A stretch of 64,000 bases of DNA from Cohnella thermotolerans DSM 17683 (GTDB lineage: Bacteria; Bacillota; Bacilli; Paenibacillales; Paenibacillaceae), in the NCBI RefSeq assembly GCF_000429825.1, contig NZ_AUCP01000028.1:1-64000 (forward strand), in the 5' to 3' direction. Shown one piece after another: positions 7,876 to 15,229 of this stretch; position 1 is the first letter of the stretch; each line of letters opens with the position of its first letter. Position numbers and translations under genes: made by a program. Below the pieces are notes generated by a model that ran no database searches, was not told where the DNA came from, and saw nothing but the letters and a program-made list of their open reading frames with translations.

Positions 7876-10085
7876 AACTCGAGCAAATAGGCCGTTTCTT
7901 AAGCACAATCGTATATCAAAACATATCCGGGCTGATTGCCTTAGGGATGATGCGGGTTTTATTCGGTCCCTCCGGTTGGTGGCCGAATCCTCATTTTTAT
8001 CAGGTGGTCAACCACATCCTTCAGTACTTTATTCCTGTTCTTTTTGCTTATACGGGCGGCAAAATCATCGGAGGCAAAAGGGGAGGAGTGGTCGCCTCCT
8101 TTGTCATCATGGGGATGGCGGCGGAGAGCACTGATTCGTATCCGCTGATACTGCCCGCCATGGCCATCGGTCCGTTCATCGGTTTCCTGATCAGCAAAAC
8201 GGACAAATGGCTGGAGGACCGGATACCTGTAGGCTTTGAACTGTTGGTGTATAATGTAGTTGCCGGTCTTATCGGGGTATGCTGCATGACCCTTGGCATC
8301 TTATTCATTACTCCATTTCTTGATAAAGGGGTGCATTTCGTATTTACCTGGGCGGCTCTCTTGGCCGAATCGGGACTTCTGCCGCTAGTAGCTTTGATTA
8401 TTGAACCGGGCAAGGTTTTATTTTTTAACAATGTCATCAACCACGGAATTTTAGAGCCCTTGGGAATTCAGCAAACCAAAGTGTTCGGAAAGTCCATCTT
8501 TTTTTTGCTGGAAGCGAATCCCGGACCCGGATTTGGCCTTTTGTTAGCCTACTTTCTGCGTTTGAAAGGGAAAAAAAAGGAGGCGGTCAAATCCTCTCTG
8601 GTCATTCAGGTGCTGGGCGGCATTCATGAGGTGTATTTTCCCTATGCGCTAATGAGACCTTGGGTCATTATTCCCTTGATTGCCGGGGGAATGACGGGGG
8701 ATTTGATGGCTTATCTGCTAAAAGCGGGACTGGTTGCCACTCCTTCCCCCGGCAGTATACTCGTCGTCCTGATGATGACTCCTAAAGGATCCTACATGGC
8801 TGTATTCGCGGTGGTCGCGGCATCCGCTTTCGTCAGCTTCCTAGGCTCGATGTACGTACTTTCCCGGGAAAAAGTAGGACTAGATGAACTGATTCAGCCT
8901 AACCATGAATGGGACATGAGCGTAATACAAGAAAAAAATAAGCAAGAGATCAAGCCGATTAAAAAAATTGTTTTTGCATGCGATGCCGGATACGGTTCCA
9001 GTGCCATGGGGGCTGCGATGCTGCGGAAAAAGCTAAGGCAAGCTGATCTGGTCATTCCGGTATATCCCGCTTCAGTGGATGACATTCCCGCGGATGCCGA
9101 TTTGGTGATCACGCATAGCCAATTAACCCATCGTGCGGTCAAAACGGCACCTTACGCCGAGCATCTCTCTCTTTCTTCGTTTGATGAAGACGAATTTTAT
9201 CAAGATCTTGTTACTCGCCTTCTAGTTCAACAAGCAAAGATAGCCGATCATCATGAGCCGGGTGAAACCGGCATTTCCAAAAATCCGGACGAAGACAAGA
9301 AGTCGGTGAAGCCGATCAAAAAAATTGTCTTTGCATGTGACGGCGGATATGGTTCCAGTGCCATGGGGGCGGCCATGCTGCGAAAAAAACTGAAACAAGC
9401 GAATTTGGATATCCCGGTGAATCATGCATCCGTAGATGCGATTCCGGAAGATGCCGATTTGGTGATCACGCAAAATCGTTTAACCTCTCGCGCGAGGAAG
9501 GCGGCGCCGTTTGCGGAGCATCTTTCCCTGACGTCGTTTGATGAAGACGCCTTTTATGAGGAACTGATTTCACGGCTACGGCATCAGGAGAATAAGAATG
9601 CATGGCAAGATGCGGCAGATGCAGAGCCTATGAGATTAACCTTGGATCATATTCTTATCCGCATGGAAGCAAAGGATAAGTGGGAGGCCATTGAACAAGT
9701 GGGGACCGCTCTAGTCGAAGCGGGAAATGCGGATAGATTGTACATCGAGGAAATGAAGCAGCGTGAATATGTACTTTCAACGTATCTGGGGCACGGTGTG
9801 GCCCTTCCGCACGGGATCGACGTCAACAGTCCCCGAGTGAAAAAGCCGGGAATCGCTTTTGCCCAATATCCTAAAGGTATTGACTTTGGTGATGGAAATA
9901 CGGTCTATCTTCTCATTGCCTTGGCAGGGTGCGGTTCTCAACATTTATCCGTTCTTGCTCAAGTGTCGGAATTGATTGAATCACGGGAGAAAGTCAATAA
10001 ACTCATTCATGCCGGCTCTCGGGAGGAAATGCTTCGAATGATCCAAGAAAGCGGAGTTTTCTATTTGGATGAACCGCGGGAGTGA
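7872..10085 (+). CDS. mtlA: Mannitol-family PTS permease with IIC-IIB-IIB-IIA architecture
   Basis: Membrane PTS permease that imports and phosphorylates a hexitol. The 737 residues divide into an EIIC membrane domain (about 1-340, with the family signature GGIHEVYFPY), a first IIB domain (about 365-455, CDAGYGSS, Cys370), a second IIB domain (about 484-575, CDGGYGSS, Cys489), and a C-terminal IIA domain (about 590-735, GVALPHG, His647). Both IIB copies keep the phosphorylatable cysteine and are closely alike along their whole length, which indicates a tandem duplication. Ordinary MtlA proteins carry one IIB. No mtlD (mannitol-1-phosphate dehydrogenase) is present in the window, so the fate of the phosphorylated product is unclear. 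The gene overlaps mtlR and is followed by an HPr-like gene. Confidence 0.9.
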   Translation: MKLEQIGRFLSTIVYQNISGLIALGMMRVLFGPSGWWPNPHFYQVVNHILQYFIPVLFAYTGGKIIGGKRGGVVASFVIMGMAAESTDSYPLILPAMAIGPFIGFLISKTDKWLEDRIPVGFELLVYNVVAGLIGVCCMTLGILFITPFLDKGVHFVFTWAALLAESGLLPLVALIIEPGKVLFFNNVINHGILEPLGIQQTKVFGKSIFFLLEANPGPGFGLLLAYFLRLKGKKKEAVKSSLVIQVLGGIHEVYFPYALMRPWVIIPLIAGGMTGDLMAYLLKAGLVATPSPGSILVVLMMTPKGSYMAVFAVVAASAFVSFLGSMYVLSREKVGLDELIQPNHEWDMSVIQEKNKQEIKPIKKIVFACDAGYGSSAMGAAMLRKKLRQADLVIPVYPASVDDIPADADLVITHSQLTHRAVKTAPYAEHLSLSSFDEDEFYQDLVTRLLVQQAKIADHHEPGETGISKNPDEDKKSVKPIKKIVFACDGGYGSSAMGAAMLRKKLKQANLDIPVNHASVDAIPEDADLVITQNRLTSRARKAAPFAEHLSLTSFDEDAFYEELISRLRHQENKNAWQDAADAEPMRLTLDHILIRMEAKDKWEAIEQVGTALVEAGNADRLYIEEMKQREYVLSTYLGHGVALPHGIDVNSPRVKKPGIAFAQYPKGIDFGDGNTVYLLIALAGCGSQHLSVLAQVSELIESREKVNKLIHAGSREEMLRMIQESGVFYLDEPRE

Positions 10086-10110
10086 ATATAAACGAGAGGA
10101 AGTAAGATCC

Positions 10111-10371
10111 ATGATCGCGCATACATTTAAAATCATCAATCCCCAAGGGTTTCATGTGCGTCCGACGAAAATATTTGTCGACAAAGCGACGTTATATCCC
10201 TGCAAAATATTTCTTGTCCATAACAACAAAAGGGCAAACGGTAAAAGCTCCTTAGGCGTCATGTCCCTCGGACTTGCCTGCAATGCCGAAGTGACGCTCG
10301 AGATTGATGGCGATCAGGAGCGAAAAGCTATGGAAGAACTGGGAGAACTTCTGACCCGAATCTATGATTAA
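10111..10371 (+). CDS. HPr-family phosphocarrier protein
   Basis: Small cytoplasmic PTS phosphocarrier of 86 residues, the normal HPr length. The start at ATG 10111 is chosen because GAGAGGA lies ten bases upstream and because HPr homology begins here; an upstream in-frame ATG (10069) would add 14 unrelated residues. The phosphorylation site is GFHVRP (HARP in most HPr), and the regulatory-serine region is GKSSLGVMSLGL, so both His15 and Ser46 equivalents appear present. It begins 25 bases after mtlA, which suggests a phosphocarrier dedicated to this permease, but it could be a general HPr paralogue or a Crh-like regulator. Confidence 0.85.
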   Translation: MIAHTFKIINPQGFHVRPTKIFVDKATLYPCKIFLVHNNKRANGKSSLGVMSLGLACNAEVTLEIDGDQERKAMEELGELLTRIYD

Positions 10372-10473
10372 CGATTGTTATTTAACCTGAATTTCGAAAG
10401 TACCGCTCTTTGAAAATATGAAAAGTGCTCCAAACCTTTGGTGAGAGCATTGAAATTCGTTTGCTGTTTTTGG

Positions 10474-10515
10474 AAAAAGTTGTTGGGGCGCCTACTCCAA
10501 CAGCTTTTTCTTCTT
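10474..10515. terminator. Bidirectional terminator between mtl operon and lipoprotein gene
   Basis: A 13-bp stem with one wobble pair (10474-10486 and 10497-10509) ends in A and T runs on both sides. It can stop the plus-strand mtl operon and the convergent minus-strand lipoprotein gene. Confidence 0.85.
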
Positions 10516-10624
10516 CAGCATATCTGAATATGACCTTTATTACGGTCGCCGAGCTAGAAAATATACAATCTCTCTGATGCAGCTGTCATTGAAGATACGA
10601 ATTCCGCTAACGGGCAGATTATTT

Positions 10625-11359
10625 TCACATCTTTACCGAATCCACAGTTTCATTTACGATTCGAACCATTGCGTCGACGGCGTCCATCGGAGATCGAAAC
10701 TCGATCCGGAGAACATGTCGATCGAACTCGTAGAAAGAAACGCCGGCATAGACAGATTCATCTTTGAAATTATTCTGTTTGCCCTTCAGGCCGCTTTTCG
10801 AGGTGGTCTCGACAAACTCACCGTAGAAAGAGTCCTCGTGATCTTGCAGCTCCTTGTCCACTGCTTCATTCAAAGACGTATTCTCCATCACTTCATACGA
10901 TATGGTTGCTTCTCCCAACAAATCTGTCGAAAAAACGATTCTCTCGCCCTCTACAACAGGTTCACCCATATCCGTTCGCAACGCGAAGGTCACGCCATAG
11001 GGCTCGATCGTGTATTCCGTTCCATCGAACGTCGCCGTTTCGTGCTCCAATGTGGTTTCCAACTTGACGTCGTCACCGACCACAATCGATAACTTCGCCG
11101 CTTCGGGTGCGTGGGCACTCGGCTCAAGCGCACGTGTTTCTTCTGCTTCAGAGACCTCGTCAGCCGGCTTGGGAGCGTCCGCCCCATTTTTTCCAACGCC
11201 CTCCTCGACAGACGCTTCCTGGGGCGAATACTGATTCGAAATAGGAGTTGCAGGCGCATACTGCAGCGATTGTTCGGCTGCGTTGGGTTGCCCCATACAG
11301 CCGGCTACCATCATTACGAGTACGACGGCAGGCAGCGTCGGTACCCATCCCTTATCCAT
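10625..11359 (-). CDS. Lipoprotein of unknown function
   Basis: Predicted surface lipoprotein of 244 residues. The start at 11359 (MDKGWVPTL) is preferred over the ATG at 11386 because GAGGAG lies before it. A hydrophobic stretch ends in the lipobox VMMVAGC. A long acidic, proline- and alanine-rich linker (about residues 30-95) separates the anchor from a globular C-terminal domain of about 150 residues rich in beta-type sequence and ending in a repeated charged/hydrophobic pattern. I do not recognise the domain. The gene stands alone between a bidirectional terminator and a serine hydrolase gene on the same strand; no function can be inferred from neighbours. Confidence 0.7.
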   Translation of the reverse strand: MDKGWVPTLPAVVLVMMVAGCMGQPNAAEQSLQYAPATPISNQYSPQEASVEEGVGKNGADAPKPADEVSEAEETRALEPSAHAPEAAKLSIVVGDDVKLETTLEHETATFDGTEYTIEPYGVTFALRTDMGEPVVEGERIVFSTDLLGEATISYEVMENTSLNEAVDKELQDHEDSFYGEFVETTSKSGLKGKQNNFKDESVYAGVSFYEFDRHVLRIEFRSPMDAVDAMVRIVNETVDSVKM

Positions 11360-11627
11360 CGACCTTGTCTCCTCTCCGTCCATCAATTAATCGATAATAA
11401 ACATATTTGTTAGACGATGGAAATTAGTGAAATGTTTCTCCTTTTCGCTCCCACGTCAAAACAGGCGCCGGTGACGGAAAATTCTTTGATTGAAGATAGA
11501 CCTGTTTTGAATGTTCTTCTTTCGGGGTGATTCTAACTTTTCCGCTAACGGGTACGATAGTGAAATAAAAAGAACCGGTCAAACCCTTTATTTTCATTGG
11601 ACAAAAATCAAGCTGCCCCCTGTCGCT

Positions 11628-12761
11628 TTACAGGCAGGCGTACACGATATTTTTCAACCGCGGATGCACGTAGGGCTCCTGATTGTTGAGCAAATGCTGC
11701 GCATACATAACGGTCAGCTGCGAATCCGGATCGATGATCGCCAGGCATCCGGCCGCGCCGCTCCAGCCGAATTCGCCGAGCGGGCTCAGCGATCCGCTGC
11801 CGGCCTTGGAAATATGGGTTCTGACGCCCAGCCCGTAGCCATAGCCGGCAAGCTGCACCCAGGAGAAGTCGTCACGCATACTCTCGGTCAGATGATCCGT
11901 CCGCATCAGGTCTACCGCCGCCGGCGACAGAATGCGCACGCCATCCGGGCTTGTTCCGCGATTGGTCAGCGCGTTCAGAAACAGAACGTAGTCGCTCACG
12001 GTCGACAATAGCCCTGCCCCGCCGCTCTCGAATTCCGTCCCGATCCGGTACCCGTTGCCGTCCTTGCGTACGGGCTTCCCCAGCGCGTCATTATATTCGT
12101 ACTGCGGAGCCAGACGGCTTCGCTGCTCCTCCGACAGATCGAAGCCCGTGTCGCGCATGCCGAGCGGCCCGGTAATTTCATCCCGCACATACGCGCCGAA
12201 TCGCCTCCCGTCCACGACCTCGACGAGAGCGGCGAGGACGTCATGGCACAGGCTGTAATTCCATCGGGTGCCCGGCTCGAACAGCAGCGGCTCCTTCGCG
12301 AGCGCCGCCGCAAATTCGCGGGTCGGCACCCTGCCGTTCGTGCGTTCCACGACCTCTCGAATGGAAGGCGCTCCGAGGTCATAGGAGAAGCCGGCCGTCA
12401 TGGCGAACAGATCGCGCACCGTGATCGGCCTCTCCGCCCGCTCCATCGCGATTCCGCCGTCCGGCAGCGTCTTCCGTACCGTCATTTCGGCGTATTCCGG
12501 CAGATAGGCCGACAGCGGATCGCTCAGCAGCATCGCGCCTTTTTCAACCAACTGAAGCGCCGCCGTGCACGTCATGATCTTGGTCATGGAGTAAAGATTG
12601 ATGATCCGCCGATCGTCGATCGGGATTTGCTCTTCCAGGTTGGCGTAGCCGGTGCGGTAACGGAAAACCGTTTCGTTGCGGTGCATGACAAGCACCTCCG
12701 CCCATGGGATGCGCCAGGAGGTGATGCGGTCGATAAATTGGGATAACGGTTTGAAATCCAT
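11628..12761 (-). CDS. Beta-lactamase/penicillin-binding-protein-fold serine hydrolase
   Basis: Class C beta-lactamase-like hydrolase of 377 residues, probably an esterase or peptidase rather than a true lactamase. The SxxK nucleophile motif is SMTK (about residue 60), and YSLCHD occupies the place of the YxN motif. Helical signature stretches include ITVRDLFAMTAGFSYD and GLLSTVSDYVLFLNAL. The start at 12761 is chosen because GGATGGGG precedes it; the upstream ATG at 12794 has no ribosome-binding site. There is no signal peptide, so it is likely cytoplasmic. Substrate unknown. It is monocistronic or weakly linked to the lipoprotein gene 268 bases downstream. Confidence 0.85.
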   Translation of the reverse strand: MDFKPLSQFIDRITSWRIPWAEVLVMHRNETVFRYRTGYANLEEQIPIDDRRIINLYSMTKIMTCTAALQLVEKGAMLLSDPLSAYLPEYAEMTVRKTLPDGGIAMERAERPITVRDLFAMTAGFSYDLGAPSIREVVERTNGRVPTREFAAALAKEPLLFEPGTRWNYSLCHDVLAALVEVVDGRRFGAYVRDEITGPLGMRDTGFDLSEEQRSRLAPQYEYNDALGKPVRKDGNGYRIGTEFESGGAGLLSTVSDYVLFLNALTNRGTSPDGVRILSPAAVDLMRTDHLTESMRDDFSWVQLAGYGYGLGVRTHISKAGSGSLSPLGEFGWSGAAGCLAIIDPDSQLTVMYAQHLLNNQEPYVHPRLKNIVYACL

Positions 12762-13003
12762 GATTCCCCATCCTTTATGAAGGTTCCTCTCCATTATTGG
12801 GCAGAGACGCCGTTCGTGGCAATAGCTTTATCGCCGCGGGCTTGGGTACGCATCTCGCAATATAAAGCTTGGCGAAGGGGGGGGGCGAACACGCCAAGCG
12901 CGAGACGGAGTTCATCCGCAAGTCGATAGATTCGGAACGCGGAAGCGCTAGTTATTAGGGTATTCTTGGTCGGATTCATCTGGTATTTTTGCCAAAATCA
13001 ACA
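12762..13003. other. Intergenic stretch upstream of the GH12 leader
   Basis: No convincing gene. It contains an 8-bp inverted repeat GCTTGGCG/CGCCAAGC (12867-12874 and 12892-12899) whose loop carries a run of nine G. Otherwise I see nothing recognisable before the promoter at 13004. Confidence 0.4.
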
Positions 13004-13012
13004 TGATATAAT
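13004..13012 (+). promoter_or_regulatory. Extended -10 promoter of the GH12 leader transcript
   Basis: TGATATAAT is a TGn extended -10 element. The predicted start at about 13019-13021 is exactly where the leader hairpin begins. No consensus -35 is visible, which is acceptable for an extended -10. Confidence 0.5.
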
Positions 13013-13020
13013 TCGCTTGC

Positions 13021-13090
13021 AAAGACTTGGTGGCGCTTACAAAGAGATGGAATGTTGCTCCTAGCGTATTTGTTTGCCAAGTCTTTTTTT
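13021..13090 (+). promoter_or_regulatory. Leader hairpin with T-run (attenuator or small RNA candidate)
   Basis: A perfect 10-bp stem AAAGACTTGG/CCAAGTCTTT (13021-13030 and 13077-13086) closes a 46-nt loop region and is followed by a run of T. The stem starts at the predicted 5' end of the transcript. The structure can end transcription about 120 bases before the GH12 start, so it could be a regulated leader or a short stand-alone RNA. It does not match a riboswitch family I know. Confidence 0.45.
13028..13041 (-). promoter_or_regulatory. cre-like site in the GH12 leader
   Basis: Read on the minus strand, TGTAAGCGCCACCA matches the cre consensus TGWAANCGNTNWCA with two mismatches. It lies just downstream of the predicted transcription start, where CcpA would block a glucanase gene. 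Confidence 0.4.
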
Positions 13091-13207
13091 CAATTTTCGT
13101 ATTCCTTGCAAGGGGGTGACATTTAAAAAGTCGGCCATATACGGTCATGTTCATCTTGGCATCAGCTGCAAGGGATAGACCCAATCCAAAACGGGAGGAT
13201 TAGGATC

Positions 13208-13930
13208 ATGAAGGGAATGAAGCGGAAATTTGTATCGCTGCTGGTTGCCGGGCTGATCTCGCTGATGATTGCCGCCACGGCTTTTGCCGCTGTCTGGAGC
13301 TCCTCGGATAACTTTGCAAGCTGGTCCAACGGCGGTTACACGGTTTATAACGATGTTTGGGGCAGCGGCGCCGGTCCGCAGACCATTTGGGCCAACTCCT
13401 ACAGCAACTGGGGCGTGACCTCGAATCAGCCCAATACCGGAGGCGTTAAATCTTATCCCAACAGCACGAAGGAAATCAACACTCAGCTAACTTCGCTTCA
13501 CAGCCTCACCAGTTCCTTTAATGTAACCGTTCCCACCAGCGGATCGAGCTTTGAATCCGCCTACGACATCTGGGCGGGCAATAACGCGCATGAAATCATG
13601 TTGTGGATGAACAAATACGGAGCGGTCAGTCCTATTGCCTCTTCTTGGGACGCTAACGGGAATCCGGTTCCTGCCTACACGAATGTCAGCGTCGGAGGAC
13701 ATACCTGGAACGTGTACAAAGGCAGCAACGGCTCCAATGACGTCTTTTCGTTCGTCCGCACGAGCAATACCAACTCCGGAACCGTCGATGTGCTTGCGAT
13801 TTTGAATTGGATCAAATCGAAGGGCTGGATCGGCAATGAAATCGTCAACCGGGTCCAGTTCGGATTTGAGATCACCTCGTCGCCGAATGCGTCGTTCACC
13901 TGCAATTCGTATTCGGTAAGCTATTCCTGA
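13208..13930 (+). CDS. Secreted GH12 endoglucanase/xyloglucanase
   Basis: Extracellular beta-glucan hydrolase of 240 residues. A Sec signal peptide of about 27 residues (lysine-rich start, hydrophobic core, cleavage after TAFA) is followed by a single GH12 jelly-roll domain. The conserved nucleophile region is HEIMLWMNKYG (Glu129), and the acid/base region is VQFGFEITSS (Glu221). Tryptophan-rich N-terminal strands (AVWSSSDNFASW, ANSYSNW) also fit the family. The start is set by GGGAGG before ATG 13208. It is monocistronic, with its own leader and a strong terminator. Cellulose, mixed-linkage glucan or xyloglucan could be the substrate; sequence alone does not decide. Confidence 0.88.
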   Translation: MKGMKRKFVSLLVAGLISLMIAATAFAAVWSSSDNFASWSNGGYTVYNDVWGSGAGPQTIWANSYSNWGVTSNQPNTGGVKSYPNSTKEINTQLTSLHSLTSSFNVTVPTSGSSFESAYDIWAGNNAHEIMLWMNKYGAVSPIASSWDANGNPVPAYTNVSVGGHTWNVYKGSNGSNDVFSFVRTSNTNSGTVDVLAILNWIKSKGWIGNEIVNRVQFGFEITSSPNASFTCNSYSVSYS

Positions 13931-13948
13931 GTCGGTTCCACGATGGCC

Positions 13949-14000
13949 AAACAGCCGCTTCTCCTGACGGTTAAGCCGTTAGAGGAAGCGGCTGTTTTTT
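13949..14000 (+). terminator. Rho-independent terminator of the GH12 gene
   Basis: A perfect 13-bp stem begins AAACAGCCGCTTC (13949) and is matched by GAAGCGGCTGTTT, followed by six T in a row. Confidence 0.9.
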
Positions 14001-14149
14001 GCGCTGCGTAAATCTTTAGACAACCGTAAGCGATTGATGTTCGAATTGAAGCTGCCCGAGCGAGGGGTGTCGGAAATTGGGTAGATGAACCGCCAAGTTG
14101 CCCTTTTTGTAGACAAGCGTGATCGACAGCCCACTAAATAGGAAGACAA

Positions 14150-14166
14150 GTTAACCCAAAGTTAAT
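14150..14166 (+). promoter_or_regulatory. PhoP-box-like direct repeat upstream of ugpA
   Basis: TTAACC (14150-14155) and TTAATA (14161-14166) are direct repeats with an 11-bp period, like the TTAACA-N5-TTAACA PhoP box of Bacillus. A possible -10, TATGCT, lies at 14198-14203 and there is no -35, as expected for an activated promoter. Confidence 0.5.
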
Positions 14167-14266
14167 ACAGACGAAACTCCCTGATGATACACATCGCCTA
14201 TGCTAGATGGGGATATTTGCCTGGCTTGGTTGCCGGAGAGTCTTTACCCCGAAAGGAGCAAACGCG

Positions 14267-15229
14267 ATGGACGGGTTGGAAAAAAGCCTGAGTCTGCCCC
14301 GCGATCCGGTTCGCGCCCGGGCCGTGCGGCTTCGGCGAACGGGAACGCTGAGCGGATTGAAATGGAGGGAGAACGTCCTGGCCTACGCCTTTTTAGGTCC
14401 TTCGCTTCTCTTGTTCGCCATCTTCTTCTTCTATCCGATGCTGAAAACCGTCTATTTGAGCCTTCACACCACCGATCCGACAGGGCGCGTCGCCGGATAT
14501 GTCGGATGGGATAACTTCTCGTATTTGTTTCGGAATCCGCAATTTCTGCAAGGATTGAAAGTGACCGCCTTGTTCGCGCTGCTGACCGTCCCTACGGGCA
14601 TTGCGCTCGCGCTGGTTCTGGCCGCGCTGACGAACGGGAAGACGAGAGGGATCAAGCTGTTCCAATTCGCCTTCTCGCTGCCGGTCGTGCTGTCCGTCGG
14701 CTCGGCTTCGGTCATATGGATGTTTCTGTACCATCCCACCCTCGGTACGCTGAACTATTTTCTGAGCCTTCTGCACATCGCTCCGGTGTCCTGGCTCGTG
14801 GACCCCAAGTGGGCGCTCGTCTCCGTGTCGATCATGACCGTATGGATGAATCTCGGCTTCCAATACATCGTTCTGTCCAGCGGCTTGCGGGGCATTCCCG
14901 ACGAAATTTACGAGAGCGCCAGAATCGACGGAGCCGGCCCGCTGCGGCTGTTCGGGCGCATTCTGCTGCCGCTGCTCTCGCCGACGCTGTTCTTCCTCGC
15001 CGTCGTCTCCGTGATCGGTTCGTTCCAGTCGTTCGGGCAAATCAACATCTTGACCCGCGGCGGCCCGATGAACAGCACGAACGTGCTCGTCTATTCCATC
15101 TATCAGGAAGCGTTCGTCAATTTCCGCTTCGGTTCCGGCAGCGCGCAGGCGCTCGTGCTGTTCGCGATCATTTTCATTCTGACGCTCGTGCAGTTCGCAT
15201 GGCTGGAGAAGAAGGTGCATTATCAATGA
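14267..15229 (+). CDS. ugpA: Glycerol-3-phosphate-type ABC permease UgpA
   Basis: First membrane subunit of a UgpAEB-type importer for glycerol-3-phosphate or glycerophosphodiesters, 320 residues. The start at 14267 is chosen for the AAAGGAG eight bases before it; an in-frame ATG at 14207 has none and adds 20 non-family residues. The N-terminal membrane segment is followed by YFLYPMLKTVYLSL-like sequence, the EAA loop is ESARIDGAGPLRLFGRILLPLL, and ILTRGGPMNSTNVLVY near the end is typical of UgpA/MalF. It overlaps ugpE by four bases. A PhoP-box-like repeat 100 bases upstream suggests induction by phosphate limitation. Confidence 0.8.
   Translation: MDGLEKSLSLPRDPVRARAVRLRRTGTLSGLKWRENVLAYAFLGPSLLLFAIFFFYPMLKTVYLSLHTTDPTGRVAGYVGWDNFSYLFRNPQFLQGLKVTALFALLTVPTGIALALVLAALTNGKTRGIKLFQFAFSLPVVLSVGSASVIWMFLYHPTLGTLNYFLSLLHIAPVSWLVDPKWALVSVSIMTVWMNLGFQYIVLSSGLRGIPDEIYESARIDGAGPLRLFGRILLPLLSPTLFFLAVVSVIGSFQSFGQINILTRGGPMNSTNVLVYSIYQEAFVNFRFGSGSAQALVLFAIIFILTLVQFAWLEKKVHYQ

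Noticed and set aside
10577-11092. Plus-strand frame opposite the lipoprotein gene
   Set aside because: The minus-strand frame has a lipobox and ribosome-binding site; this one has neither.
12877-12886. Run of nine G as a phase-variable tract
   Set aside because: It is in non-coding DNA within a small hairpin loop and lies in no gene or promoter I can define.
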